A DNA stretch of 64,000 bases from Paucibacter sp963740455 (GTDB taxonomy: Bacteria > Pseudomonadota > Gammaproteobacteria > Burkholderiales > Burkholderiaceae_C), in the NCBI GenBank assembly GCA_963740455.1, contig CAVUEF010000013.1, positions 310,001-374,000 on the forward strand, in the 5' to 3' direction. Under the pieces are notes generated by a model. That model ran no database searches and was not told the DNA's origin. It saw only the letters and a program-made list of their open reading frames with translations. Below are positions 37,324 through 46,648 of the stretch, piece by piece. A program made the position numbers and the translations under genes. The first letter of the stretch is position 1. Each line of letters opens with the position of its first letter.

Positions 37324-38529
37324 ATGTCTGCATTGCAAATCACAGTGACAAAGTCTGCCGCGGGCTGCGCGCTTGTGGTGTCGGCACTGTTGCTCACGGC
37401 CTGCGGGCCTGCCTCAAGCCCAGGCGGCGCACCCGGTGGGGCACCGCCGCCGGCCGAAGTCGCCGTCATCACCGTCGCTCCAGCAGCCGTCGGCCTCGCC
37501 ACCGAATTGCCGGGGCGGCTGGAGGCCTCGCGCGTCGCGCAGGTGCGCGCCCGCGCTGCCGGCATTGTTGAAAAGCGCTTGTTCAAGGAAGGCAGCGACG
37601 TCAGGGCCGGACAGCCGCTGTTCCAGATCGACGCCGCACCCTATCTGGCAAGTGTCGCGAGCACGCAGGCACAACTGGCGCGCGCTCAGGCCAATCTGAC
37701 CCAGGCGTCGGCCCAGGCCGAGCGCTACAAGCCGCTGGTCGAAGCCAACGCGATCAGCAAGCAGGACTATGTCGTGGCCGTCTCCGCCCAAAGAATCGCA
37801 CAAGCCGACGTGGCGCTGGCCAAGGCCGCCGTGCAGACCGCGCAGATCAGCCTCGCCTATGCATCGGTAACGGCGCCAATCGGCGGGCGCATCGGCCGTG
37901 CGCTCGTCACCGAAGGCGCGCTGGTCGGACAGGGCGAGGCGACCCAGCTTGCGCTCATCCAGCAGATCAACCCGATGTATGTGAACTTCACCCAATCGAC
38001 CAGCGATGTGCTGCGCCTGCGCAAGGCGGTCGAGAGCGGCCAGTTCAAGCGCGCGGGCGGCGCCGGCGTGCGCCTGGTGCTCGAAGACGGCAGCGACTAT
38101 GCGCAGCCGGGCAAGCTGCTGTTCTCGGACCTGACGGTCGACCCGACCTCCGGGCAGATCACGATGCGCGCCGAGGTGCCCAACCCCGCCGGCGTCTTGC
38201 TGCCCGGCATGTATGTGCGGGTGCGGCTTGAGCAAGCCCAGGCCGAGGCCGGCATTGTCGTGCCGCAGCAGGCGGTCACGCGCGGCTCGACCGGCGACTC
38301 GGTGATGGTGGTTGGCAGCGATGGCAAGGTCACGCCGCGTCCGGTGAAAATCGGCATGTCCATCGCCGGCCAATGGGTCGTGCTCGACGGACTGAAGCCC
38401 GGCGAACAGGTGATGGTCGAGGGTTTCCAGAAACTGCGCGGCAACGCCCCCGTCAAAGCGGTGCCCTGGACGCCCGCGGGCCTGCCCCAGGCGGCGGCAA
38501 AGCCGGCAAGCTCGGCCTCCGGCGTTTGA
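37324..38529 (+). CDS. RND efflux periplasmic adaptor (membrane-fusion) lipoprotein
   Basis: An AcrA/MexA-type adaptor of 401 residues that links the inner-membrane pump to the outer-membrane channel. It is a lipoprotein: signal segment with lipobox LLLTAC near residue 22. A lipoyl/barrel-sandwich region (QVRARAAGIVEKRLFKEGSD), a coiled-coil hairpin rich in Ala/Gln near 115-180 and a C-terminal beta-barrel and membrane-proximal region follow. The start at 37324 is chosen to give the signal peptide. First of three genes, 12 bases before the permease. Confidence 0.92.
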   Translation: MSALQITVTKSAAGCALVVSALLLTACGPASSPGGAPGGAPPPAEVAVITVAPAAVGLATELPGRLEASRVAQVRARAAGIVEKRLFKEGSDVRAGQPLFQIDAAPYLASVASTQAQLARAQANLTQASAQAERYKPLVEANAISKQDYVVAVSAQRIAQADVALAKAAVQTAQISLAYASVTAPIGGRIGRALVTEGALVGQGEATQLALIQQINPMYVNFTQSTSDVLRLRKAVESGQFKRAGGAGVRLVLEDGSDYAQPGKLLFSDLTVDPTSGQITMRAEVPNPAGVLLPGMYVRVRLEQAQAEAGIVVPQQAVTRGSTGDSVMVVGSDGKVTPRPVKIGMSIAGQWVVLDGLKPGEQVMVEGFQKLRGNAPVKAVPWTPAGLPQAAAKPASSASGV

Positions 38530-38541
38530 GAGGCGCACCCC

Positions 38542-41500
38542 ATGGCGCATTTCTTCATTGACCGGCCCATCTTCGCTTGGGTGATCGCCCTGTTCATCCT
38601 CGTGTTCGGCGGCGTTGCCATCAGCCGGCTTCCCGTCTCGCAGTTTCCGACCGTCGCGCCGCCCTCCATCGTGTTGACGGCTGCCTACCCCGGCGCCTCG
38701 GCGCAGACGCTCGAAGACAGTGTGATCAGCGTGATCGAACAGGAGATGAACGGCTCGCCCGGACTCATCTATATGGAGTCGGTCAGTCAGGCCAATGGCG
38801 TGGGGTCGATCACCCTGACCTTCGAGGCCGGCAGCAACGCCGACCTGGCCCAGGTTGACGTGCAAAACCGTCTGGCGCGCGCGTCGCCGCGTCTGCCTTC
38901 GGTCGTGACGCAGCAAGGCGTGCGCGTCGACAAGGCGCGCTCGAACTTTCTGTTGTTCACGATACTGTCGAGCGACAACCCGGCGTTCGACCCAGTCGCG
39001 CTGGGCGACTACGCCTCGCGCAATGTGCTGCCCGAACTCCAGCGGCTGCCCGGCGTCGGACAGGCACAGTTGTTTGGCACCGAGCGCGCCATGCGCATCT
39101 GGATCGACCCTGCCAAGCTCGTCGGCGTCGGCCTCTCGACCGTCGACGTCAACAACGCCATCCGCGCCCAGAACGCGCAGGTGTCGTCGGGCACCATTGG
39201 TGATCTGCCCAATGTCGCTGGCCAAGCCATCTCGGCCACCGTTGTCGTCAACGGCCAGCTCAACTCGGTCGCTCAGTTCGGTGCCATCGTGCTGCGCGCC
39301 AATACCGACGGTTCTTCGGTGCGCCTGCGCGACGTGGCGCGCATCGAACTCGGCGCACAGAACTACGGCACGGCGGCACGCCTGAACGGCAAGCCGTCCA
39401 CCGGCATCGGCGTGCAGCTCTCGCCCACCGGCAACGCGCTGGCCACCGCCACGCTGATCCGCCAGCGCATGACCGAGCTGTCGACCTACTTCCCCGAAGG
39501 CGTGAAGTGGGACATCCCCTACGACAGCTCGAAGTTTGTCAAGATCTCGATCAGCCGCGTGGTCGAGACCCTCATCGAGGCGATGATTCTCGTGTTCCTG
39601 GTGATGTATCTGTTCCTGCAGGATTTCCGCTACACCTTGATCCCGGCCATTGCGGTGCCGGTGGCCTTGTTCGGCGCGTTCGGCGTGATGAGCGCATTCG
39701 GCTTCTCGATCAATGTGCTGACCATGTTCGCGATGGTGCTGGCGGTGGGCATTCTGGTCGACGATGCGATCGTGGTGGTCGAGAACGTCGAACGCATCAT
39801 GAGCGAAGAAGGCTTGAGTCCGCGCGACGCGACCAAGAAGGCAATGAGCCAGATCACTGCCGCGCTGGTGGGCATCACGGTGACGCTGGTGTCGGTGTTC
39901 CTGCCGATGGCATTTTTTGGCGGATCGGTGGGCAATATCTACCGCCAGTTCTCGCTCGTCATGGTCAGCTCGATGCTGTTCTCGGTGTTTCTCGCCAACT
40001 CGCTCACGCCGGCGCTGTGCGCGACCTTTCTCAAGCCTGTCGAGGCCGGCCACAAGCATGTGAAGCGCGGCTTCTTCGGCTGGTTCAACCGCGGCTTTCT
40101 CGCCACCACGCACGGCTACGAAGCCTGGGTGGCGAAGGTGCTCAAGCACACCGGTCGCTTCATGCTGCTGTTCGTCGCCATCATCGCGGTCGTGGTGCTG
40201 CTGACCATGCGATTGCCGGCGTCGTTCCTGCCCAATGAGGACCAGGGCTACATCATCGCCAACGTGCAGTTGCCGCCGGGCGCCACACGCGAACGCACGC
40301 TGGCCGTGATGGAGAAGGCGGAAGGCTTCCTGCTCAAGCAGCCCGAGGTCGACAAGATGGTCAGCGTGCTGGGTTTCAGCTTCTCGGGCAGCGGCCAGAA
40401 CGCGGCGCTGGCCTTTGTCACGCTCAAGCCCTGGGACGAACGCAAGGGGCCCGAGCACTCGGCGCAGGCCTTGGCGGCACGCACCTTCGGCGCCTTGTCG
40501 GGCGTGCGCGATGCCTTCATCTTCGCGCTGAGCCCGCCGGCCATTCCCGAGCTCGGTAGTGCCACCGGTTTCTCGTTCCGTCTTCAGGATCGCGGCGGCA
40601 ATGGTCACGCGGCGCTGCTGGCGGCGCGCAACCAGCTGCTGGGCATGGCGGCTCAGAGCAAGATTCTCGCCGGGGTGCGTCCCGACGGACTCGAAGACGC
40701 GCCTCAGTTGCAGATCGACGTCGATCGCGACCGCGCCAGCGCCCTGGGCGTGTCGTTCGACGCCATCAACAGTCTGCTGTCGACCACCCTGGGTTCAAGC
40801 TATGTGAACGACTTCCCGAACGCCGGGCGCATGCAGCGCGTGGTGGTGCAGGCCGATGCGGCCAACCGCATGCAGCCCGAAGACCTGCTCAAGCTCAACG
40901 TGCCCAACAGCGCCGGCAAGCTGGTGCCGCTGTCGGCGATTGCGTCGACGCGCTGGATCACCGGGCCGATGCAGACGCTGCGCTACAACGGTTACCCGAC
41001 GATGCGTCTGGCCGGCGACGCCGCACCCGGTCACAGCACCGGCGACGCCATCGCCGAGATGGAGCGCCTCGCCGCCCAGTTGCCGCAAGGCTTTGCCTTC
41101 GAGTGGACCGGACTGTCGCGTGAAGAGCGCTTGTCGGGCTCGACCGCGTCGATCCTGCTGGTGTTCTCGCTGCTCGCGGTGTTCCTGTGCCTGTCGGCGC
41201 TGTACGAGAGCTGGTCGATTCCGTTCTCGGTGCTGCTCGCGGTGCCGCTGGGCGTGCTCGGTGCGGTGCTCGCCGTCACGCTGCGCGGCATGCCCAACGA
41301 TGTGTTCTTCAAGGTCGGTCTGATCACGGTGATCGGCCTGTCGGCGAAGAACGCGATCCTGATCATCGAGTTCGCGAAAGACTTGCATGCACAGGGCATG
41401 GGTCTGGTCGAGGCGACGCTGAAGGCGGTGCACCTGCGGCTGCGGCCTATTCTGATGACTTCGTTTGCCTTCATTCTGGGCGTGCTGCCGCTGGTCATTG

Positions 41501-41715
41501 CGTCCGGCGCGGGTTCGGCCAGCCAGCGCGCCATCGGCACCGGCGTGATGGGCGGCATGATCACCGCCACCTTGCTGGCCGTGTTCTTCGTGCCAGTGTT
41601 CTTCGTGGTCGTGCGCAGCTACTTCAAGGGCAGCGAGCGACAACGCCAGATGTACGCGCACGAACTGAAAGACGCAGCAGTCCGGCCCGCTGCCAAGGAG
41701 GGCGACCATGCATAA
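38542..41715 (+). CDS. RND efflux inner-membrane permease (HAE1/AcrB type)
   Basis: A proton-driven multidrug exporter of 1,057 residues. N-terminal MAHFFIDRPIFAWVIALFI is typical of hydrophobe/amphiphile efflux pumps. The proton-relay aspartates are in VGILVDDAIVVVEN near 407-408 (TM4). Two large periplasmic loops and twelve transmembrane helices follow the family layout, with GLITVIGLSAKNAILIIEFA in the second half (TM10-11 lysine). Drug range cannot be deduced. No regulator gene is adjacent. Confidence 0.95.
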   Translation: MAHFFIDRPIFAWVIALFILVFGGVAISRLPVSQFPTVAPPSIVLTAAYPGASAQTLEDSVISVIEQEMNGSPGLIYMESVSQANGVGSITLTFEAGSNADLAQVDVQNRLARASPRLPSVVTQQGVRVDKARSNFLLFTILSSDNPAFDPVALGDYASRNVLPELQRLPGVGQAQLFGTERAMRIWIDPAKLVGVGLSTVDVNNAIRAQNAQVSSGTIGDLPNVAGQAISATVVVNGQLNSVAQFGAIVLRANTDGSSVRLRDVARIELGAQNYGTAARLNGKPSTGIGVQLSPTGNALATATLIRQRMTELSTYFPEGVKWDIPYDSSKFVKISISRVVETLIEAMILVFLVMYLFLQDFRYTLIPAIAVPVALFGAFGVMSAFGFSINVLTMFAMVLAVGILVDDAIVVVENVERIMSEEGLSPRDATKKAMSQITAALVGITVTLVSVFLPMAFFGGSVGNIYRQFSLVMVSSMLFSVFLANSLTPALCATFLKPVEAGHKHVKRGFFGWFNRGFLATTHGYEAWVAKVLKHTGRFMLLFVAIIAVVVLLTMRLPASFLPNEDQGYIIANVQLPPGATRERTLAVMEKAEGFLLKQPEVDKMVSVLGFSFSGSGQNAALAFVTLKPWDERKGPEHSAQALAARTFGALSGVRDAFIFALSPPAIPELGSATGFSFRLQDRGGNGHAALLAARNQLLGMAAQSKILAGVRPDGLEDAPQLQIDVDRDRASALGVSFDAINSLLSTTLGSSYVNDFPNAGRMQRVVVQADAANRMQPEDLLKLNVPNSAGKLVPLSAIASTRWITGPMQTLRYNGYPTMRLAGDAAPGHSTGDAIAEMERLAAQLPQGFAFEWTGLSREERLSGSTASILLVFSLLAVFLCLSALYESWSIPFSVLLAVPLGVLGAVLAVTLRGMPNDVFFKVGLITVIGLSAKNAILIIEFAKDLHAQGMGLVEATLKAVHLRLRPILMTSFAFILGVLPLVIASGAGSASQRAIGTGVMGGMITATLLAVFFVPVFFVVVRSYFKGSERQRQMYAHELKDAAVRPAAKEGDHA

Positions 41716-43129
41716 GCGCACTTTCTCGCTGCGTGCATCGACCCTGACGGCGCTCGCCAGCGCAGCGCTGCTGGTCGGCTGCATGAGCTTCATCCCCGCC
41801 TACCAGCGCCCGGCGGCACCGGTGCCAACCGAGTACGCCGCCGAGTCAGGTGCCGTTGGTGCGGCCGGCTCGGCCGCCGCCGACATCGACTGGCAGCAAT
41901 TCTTCGCAGACGCGCGCTTGCGCCGCCTGATCGAAATCGCGCTGGTCAACAACCGCGACCTGCGCGTGGCCGCGCTGAACATCGAACAGGCGCGCGCCGC
42001 CTACCAGATCCGCAAGGCTGATGAGTTGCCCACGCTGGGCGTGGGCGCTTCGGCCCAGCGTCTGGCCGGCGCATCGGGCACGCTGATCCACAGCTACGCC
42101 GTCGGCGCGCAGATGACGGCCTACGAGCTCGACTTCTTCGGCCGTGTACGCAGCCTGAGCCAGGCCGCCCTGGCGCAGTACCTCGCTAGCGAAGAGGCGC
42201 GCCAGACGGTGCAGATCGCGCTGGTCGCAGCGGTTGCAAATACCTACGTGAACCTGCTCGCCGACGCAGAGCTGATGCGCGTCACCGGCGACGCGCTCAA
42301 GACCCGCGAAGCCTCGTTCAAGCTCGTCGCGCTCAAGTTCGAGAACGGTGCGGCGTCCGACCTTGACCGCTCGCAGGCAGAGCAGTTGCTCGAAGGCGCG
42401 CGCGTAAGCCTGGCCCAGACCACCCGGCAACGCGCACTTGACGAGAACGCGCTGATGCTGTTGCTGGGACAGTCGCTGCCTGCCGACGCGAGGCCTGCCT
42501 TGCCCCTGTCGGCGCGGCAGACCCTGGTCGATCTGCCCGCCGGTCTGCCGTCGGACCTGCTGGCGCGACGGCCCGATGTGCGCGCCGCCGAGCAGCAATT
42601 GATCGCTGCCAACGCCAATATCGGTGCGGCTCGCGCGGCCTTCTTCCCGCGCATCTCGCTCACCGCCAACGCCGGCACCGCGAGCAGCGCACTGGACAAT
42701 CTGTTCGCCAGCGGCACATTCGCCCTCACCGGCGGTGCCACGTTGCTCCAGCCCCTGTTCGACGCAGGGCGCAACCAAGCCAATCTCGAGGTGGCCAGGA
42801 TCAACCGCGAGATTGCGCTGGCGCAGTACGAGAAGGCGATCCAGACCGCGTTCCGCGAAGTCTCCGATGCACTCGCGGGCCGCGCCACCTTGGGCGAACA
42901 ACTGCGCGCGCAAGCGGCGCAGGCGCGTGCCGCACAGACCAGCTTCAAGCTCGCCGAGCTGCGCTACCGTCAGGGTGCGTCGAGCTATCTCGACGTGCTC
43001 GACGCGCAGCGCGCGCTGTTCGCATCCGAGCAGGCCACCGTGCAAGTGCAGGCCTTGCAGGTGCAAAACCTGCTCACCCTGTACAAGGTGCTCGGTGGCG
43101 GCTGGAAGAGCACGCCCGCGACGAATTGA
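41708..43129 (+). CDS. RND efflux outer-membrane channel lipoprotein (OprM/NodT family)
   Basis: A TolC-superfamily outer-membrane factor of 473 residues with lipobox LLVGC near residue 24. Two homologous outer-membrane-efflux repeats are present: DLRVAALNIEQARAAYQI near 80 and ARRPDVRAAEQQLIAANANI near 285, with ELRYRQGASSYLDVLDAQRAL near the end. The ATG lies inside the permease's last codons (8-base overlap), so the two are coupled. It completes the tripartite pump. Confidence 0.95.
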   Translation: MHKRTFSLRASTLTALASAALLVGCMSFIPAYQRPAAPVPTEYAAESGAVGAAGSAAADIDWQQFFADARLRRLIEIALVNNRDLRVAALNIEQARAAYQIRKADELPTLGVGASAQRLAGASGTLIHSYAVGAQMTAYELDFFGRVRSLSQAALAQYLASEEARQTVQIALVAAVANTYVNLLADAELMRVTGDALKTREASFKLVALKFENGAASDLDRSQAEQLLEGARVSLAQTTRQRALDENALMLLLGQSLPADARPALPLSARQTLVDLPAGLPSDLLARRPDVRAAEQQLIAANANIGAARAAFFPRISLTANAGTASSALDNLFASGTFALTGGATLLQPLFDAGRNQANLEVARINREIALAQYEKAIQTAFREVSDALAGRATLGEQLRAQAAQARAAQTSFKLAELRYRQGASSYLDVLDAQRALFASEQATVQVQALQVQNLLTLYKVLGGGWKSTPATN

Positions 43130-43248
43130 GTTGCTGCTCGATGCTGCTGGATGCACGGCGCGGCGCATGGCGACCGGCCGCGACCTGGCCGTGCAGCGTC
43201 GCTCTCGAACGATTCTGGATCGACTGGCTCTGATCCTTCCCAGAAACA

Positions 43249-43280
43249 GCAATGCCCTGCGTTGTATTTCAGGGCATTGC
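43249..43280 (+). terminator. strong hairpin downstream of the RND operon
   Basis: An 11-bp perfect stem, gcaatgccctg (43249-43259) with cagggcattgc (43270-43280), and a 10-base loop, 120 bases after the last RND gene. A second nested inverted repeat (gcattgc/gcaatgc, 43274-43287) follows directly. There is no T-run, so it is not a classic intrinsic terminator; it may protect the mRNA 3' end or act with Rho. Confidence 0.45.
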
Positions 43281-43669
43281 GCAATGCCACTCTCGGCGGC
43301 ATCGTTACATCACATGGGGATGATGTTTGCCGGCATCTCGATGCCGGTGATGGGGGGAGTGATTCGGTGAGACTTCTCGATAGAGTTGCCCTCCTTTCAC
43401 GATGATCAGAGCGAATCGCTTGTCCGAGAAGGACGCCCCGGTTCGACCACCCTGCGCTGCCAGTTGACGCCTTTCTGTCCATCGTGTCAAGGCACCTTGC
43501 GAGGCACCGGTCATCGCGTGACGATCAATCGAAGAAACCCGTTCTCCGAAGCAGACTCAAGGTCTTGCGGCGCTGGTCGACATCCGATGCAGGCCGTACG
43601 GCAGCGCACAGACCCATGCGAGGCGCTGCGTCAAGATGCAACTCTGGCCGATGTGCTGAAGGACTTTTC
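43281..43669. other. intergenic region without a supported gene
   Basis: About 390 bases between the RND operon and the sorbosone-dehydrogenase-like gene. It contains a short perfect inverted repeat, ccggcatc/gatgccgg (43330-43347). Short open frames exist on both strands but have no ribosome site or recognisable protein. The base composition is lower in GC than the neighbours, suggesting an old junction. Confidence 0.4.
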
Positions 43670-45016
43670 ATGGTGTCTACCTCGCCTGCCCTTTCCACCA
43701 CGCGCTTGTCCACTCTCGCCGGCCTGTGCGCGCTCGCGCTCGGCGGCTGCGCCGAAACTGCGCAGTTGCCTGCGACGGGCGATTTCGGCCCACGGCCCAC
43801 GCTGCTGGCGCCGGCGCGCGGGCTTGTCCCCACCGTCCATATCGCGCCGGCGCTGGGCTGGCGGCCCGGGCAGTTGCCGCAGGCCGCAGCGGGCACGCAA
43901 GTGCAGGCCTTTGCGCGCGGCCTGGACCACCCGCGCTGGCTCTACGTGCTGCCCAATGGCGACGTGCTGGTGGCCGAGAGCAACGCACCGCCGCGGCCCG
44001 AAAATGCGCGGGGCCTGAAGGGCTGGATCATGGGCCTGGTGATGCAGCGAGCCGGTGCCGCCGTGCCCAGCGCCAACCGCATCACGCTGCTGCGCGACAG
44101 CGATGGTGACGGCGTGGCTGACCAGAGCAGCGTGTTGCTGCGCGGCTTGAACTCGCCGTTCGGCATGGTGCTGGTGGGTAGCGACCTGTACGTCGCCACG
44201 ACCGACGCCGTGCTGCGCTTTCCGTACCGCAGCGGCAGCATGCAGATCACCACCCCCGGTGTGCTCGTCAGCACCTTGCCGGCCGGGCCCATCAACCATC
44301 ACTGGACCAAGAACCTCGTTGCCAGTGCCGACGGCAGCAAGCTCTACGTCAGCGTGGGATCCAACAGCAATGTGGGTGAGCGCGGCATGGCGGTAGAGGC
44401 CGAGCGCGCCGCGATCTGGGAGATCGCTCTGCCCGGCGGCGCTCACCGCATCCTGGCCTCGGGCCTGCGCAACGCCAACGGCATGGCCTGGGAGCCGGCC
44501 GCCGGTGCGTTGTGGACAGTGGTCAACGAACGCGACGAGATCGGCAGCGACCTGGTGCCCGACTACCTCACCGCCGTGCACGACGGCGCTTTCTACGGCT
44601 GGCCGTACAGCTACTACGGCGCGCATGTCGATGAACGCGTGCAGCCGCCGCGTCCTGACTTGGTGGCGGCGGCACGGGTGCCCGACTACGCGCTGGGGGC
44701 ACACACCGCCTCGCTGGGGCTGGCCTGGTCGGGTGGCACGACGCTGCCGGCGACGTTTGCACACGGCATGTTCATCGGCCAGCACGGCTCGTGGAACCGG
44801 CGCCCGCACAGCGGCTACAAGGTCGTTTTCGTGCCCTTCGCGGGCACGCAGCCCAGCGGCTTGCCGATCGATGTGCTGAGCGGCTTTCTCAGCGACGACG
44901 GCAAGGCCTACGGCCGCCCGGTGGGCGTGGCGCTGGACCGCAGTGGCGCATTGCTGGTGGCCGACGACGTGGGCAACGTGATCTGGCGCGTCAGCGCTGC
45001 GCCTGCGCAGCAATGA
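43670..45016 (+). CDS. sorbosone/glucose dehydrogenase-like PQQ-type beta-propeller lipoprotein
   Basis: A 448-residue exported protein with signal and lipobox ALALGGC near residue 21. The beta-propeller resembles L-sorbosone dehydrogenase and soluble PQQ sugar dehydrogenases: GLDHPRWLYVLPNGDVLVAE near 85, PFGMVLVGSDLYVA near 165, ASGLRNANGMAWEP near 265 and GQHGSWNRRPHSGYKVVFVPF near 368. The ATG at 43670 follows AAGGA. PQQ dependence and substrate are assumptions; the window has no pqq genes. Confidence 0.82.
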   Translation: MVSTSPALSTTRLSTLAGLCALALGGCAETAQLPATGDFGPRPTLLAPARGLVPTVHIAPALGWRPGQLPQAAAGTQVQAFARGLDHPRWLYVLPNGDVLVAESNAPPRPENARGLKGWIMGLVMQRAGAAVPSANRITLLRDSDGDGVADQSSVLLRGLNSPFGMVLVGSDLYVATTDAVLRFPYRSGSMQITTPGVLVSTLPAGPINHHWTKNLVASADGSKLYVSVGSNSNVGERGMAVEAERAAIWEIALPGGAHRILASGLRNANGMAWEPAAGALWTVVNERDEIGSDLVPDYLTAVHDGAFYGWPYSYYGAHVDERVQPPRPDLVAAARVPDYALGAHTASLGLAWSGGTTLPATFAHGMFIGQHGSWNRRPHSGYKVVFVPFAGTQPSGLPIDVLSGFLSDDGKAYGRPVGVALDRSGALLVADDVGNVIWRVSAAPAQQ

Positions 45017-45077
45017 GCTGCCGGGCCTCGAAGCAGCGCTGCGGCGACGTCTTTGGTCTGGTGCAAGACAGCGGCCT

Positions 45078-45662
45078 TCACGGTGCGGGCAGGTAGGGTT
45101 CGATGGGCACGGCCGCCACTGCGGAGGCCTCGGGGGCGCGCGTGTTTTCGTCCAGTGCGGCCAGCACCAGCTCGGGGTTCATCGCCTGCTGCATGACGGC
45201 AGCGCTGGAGTCGTGCCTGTCCTTGACGTTGGGCAGGTCGCGCCGCAGTTCTTCGAGCAAGTCGATCAGCTTGGCCGTCTTCTGCTCTATGAGCAGCGTG
45301 ACCTTCAACTCCAGGTGTGCGCGTTGTTCGTCGAGCTTGGCGATGCGGTTTTGCTTGGCCAGCACCACAGTCGTCGTGAGCAGCGCGCTCAACGCGAGGA
45401 TGCCTTGCAGCCAGAAGAACGGAGGCTCGTCGAAGGCCTTGCGGCCGAACGCCGGCAAGGCCAGGTTGGCGCCGATCCAGACCGTGACGAAGAGCACGAT
45501 GATGCCCAGAAAGAGCGGCCGCCCAACGAAATCGCTGATGCTTTCGGCGTGGCGCTGCGAGGCGCTGCGCTTGCCCTCTTCGCGCGAATAGAACTCTTGC
45601 ACGGCGGCAATGTTCTGGCCGATCTGGTCGGTCTCGACCGGGGGCGCTGGCGCCTTGCTCAC
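45078..45662 (-). CDS. DUF1003 membrane protein
   Basis: A 194-residue DUF1003 protein. Two hydrophobic helices (GRPLFLGIIVLFVTVWIGAN near residue 46 and WLQGILALSALLTTTVVLA near 82) flank the conserved FDEPPFFWLQ motif. A cytosolic helical tail follows (KLDEQRAHLELKVTLLIEQK). I use the GTG at 45662, preceded by GGAGG at good spacing; longer frames add unrelated sequence. Function unknown. It lies 58 bases after the VIT-family gene and may be co-transcribed. Confidence 0.85.
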   Translation of the reverse strand: MSKAPAPPVETDQIGQNIAAVQEFYSREEGKRSASQRHAESISDFVGRPLFLGIIVLFVTVWIGANLALPAFGRKAFDEPPFFWLQGILALSALLTTTVVLAKQNRIAKLDEQRAHLELKVTLLIEQKTAKLIDLLEELRRDLPNVKDRHDSSAAVMQQAMNPELVLAALDENTRAPEASAVAAVPIEPYLPAP

Positions 45663-45720
45663 TGGACTACCCTCCGCCCTTCCGTGCAGCGGGATTCGCC
45701 CTTGGGACGGCCCGGATGTC

Positions 45721-46422
45721 TCATGCGACGGCACCAAACAAGGCCCCCGCACCCGCCGTGACGCCCATGGCCAGCGCGCCCCAGAGGCCGACGCGCCAGG
45801 TGCCTTTCCAGATCGGCGCACCGCCGGCGCGAGCGGCCACGCCGCCGAGCATGCCCAGAAACACGAGCGAGGCCAAGGAGACCCAGACGATCGACTGGGC
45901 CGGCGGTGCCGCCACGACCATCGAGATTGGCAAGGCCGCGCCGACCGCGAAGCTCGCCGCGGAGGCCAGCGCTGCCTGAGTCGGCCGGGCCGCGGTGGTC
46001 TCGCTCAGACCCAGCTCGTCGCGTGCGTGTGCGCCCAGCGCGTCGTGTGCCATCAGCTGCTGCGAGACCTGGTCGGCCAGGCTGCGATCGAGCCCGCGCA
46101 TGACGTAGATTGCCGCGAGCTCGCGGCGTTCGCCCGTCGGATCGCTCTGCAACTCCAGACGTTCCCGCGCCAGGCCGGCCTCCTCGGTGTCCTTTTGCGA
46201 ATGGACCGAGACGAACTCGCCCGCTGCCATCGACATCGCCCCGGCGATCAGGCCCGAGACGCTTGTCAGCATCACCGTCTTGTGGTCGGCCCCGGCAGCG
46301 ACCACACCCACCACGAGGCTGGCGGTGGACACGATACCGTCGTTGGCGCCCAGCACGGCGGCGCGCAGCCAACCGATACGGTCGCTGTGGTGATTCTCGG
46401 CATGGCCGCGCGGTTTGTTCAT
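45721..46422 (-). CDS. VIT/CCC1-family transporter
   Basis: A 233-residue protein related to yeast CCC1 and plant VIT1 iron/manganese transporters. The start MNKPRGHAENHHSDRIGWLR (46422) leads into LGANDGIVSTASLVVGVVAAG near residue 30, the family signature. The metal-binding cytosolic helix has the Glu pattern near 75-105 (AAGEFVSVHSQKDTEEA). Three more membrane helices follow. Expected to move Fe2+ or Mn2+ out of the cytosol; direction and ion not shown here. Confidence 0.9.
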   Translation of the reverse strand: MNKPRGHAENHHSDRIGWLRAAVLGANDGIVSTASLVVGVVAAGADHKTVMLTSVSGLIAGAMSMAAGEFVSVHSQKDTEEAGLARERLELQSDPTGERRELAAIYVMRGLDRSLADQVSQQLMAHDALGAHARDELGLSETTAARPTQAALASAASFAVGAALPISMVVAAPPAQSIVWVSLASLVFLGMLGGVAARAGGAPIWKGTWRVGLWGALAMGVTAGAGALFGAVA

Positions 46423-46648
46423 CGGTTGCTGTTTCGTGGGGACCAAGCAAGTGATCTTGCGCGGTGAGCGCGCGCGCATCGGTGCGTCAGCGCACAGACC
46501 CCGGCCGGACCGGTTCCTTGTTCCATGGGGATGCCCTATCGCAAGAACGACTGTACGCAGGCGAACAGACGCGCTGGTCGAGTGCGAAGACACTCTGCTG
46601 CGTTCGACCGAAATCGGCGAACGCCACGCAAAACTCAGGATCTGAAAG

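Noticed and set aside
37414..40608. 1,064-residue minus-strand open frame over the RND genes
   Set aside because: Antisense shadow of clearly conserved adaptor and permease genes; His/Arg/Gly-rich with no domain.
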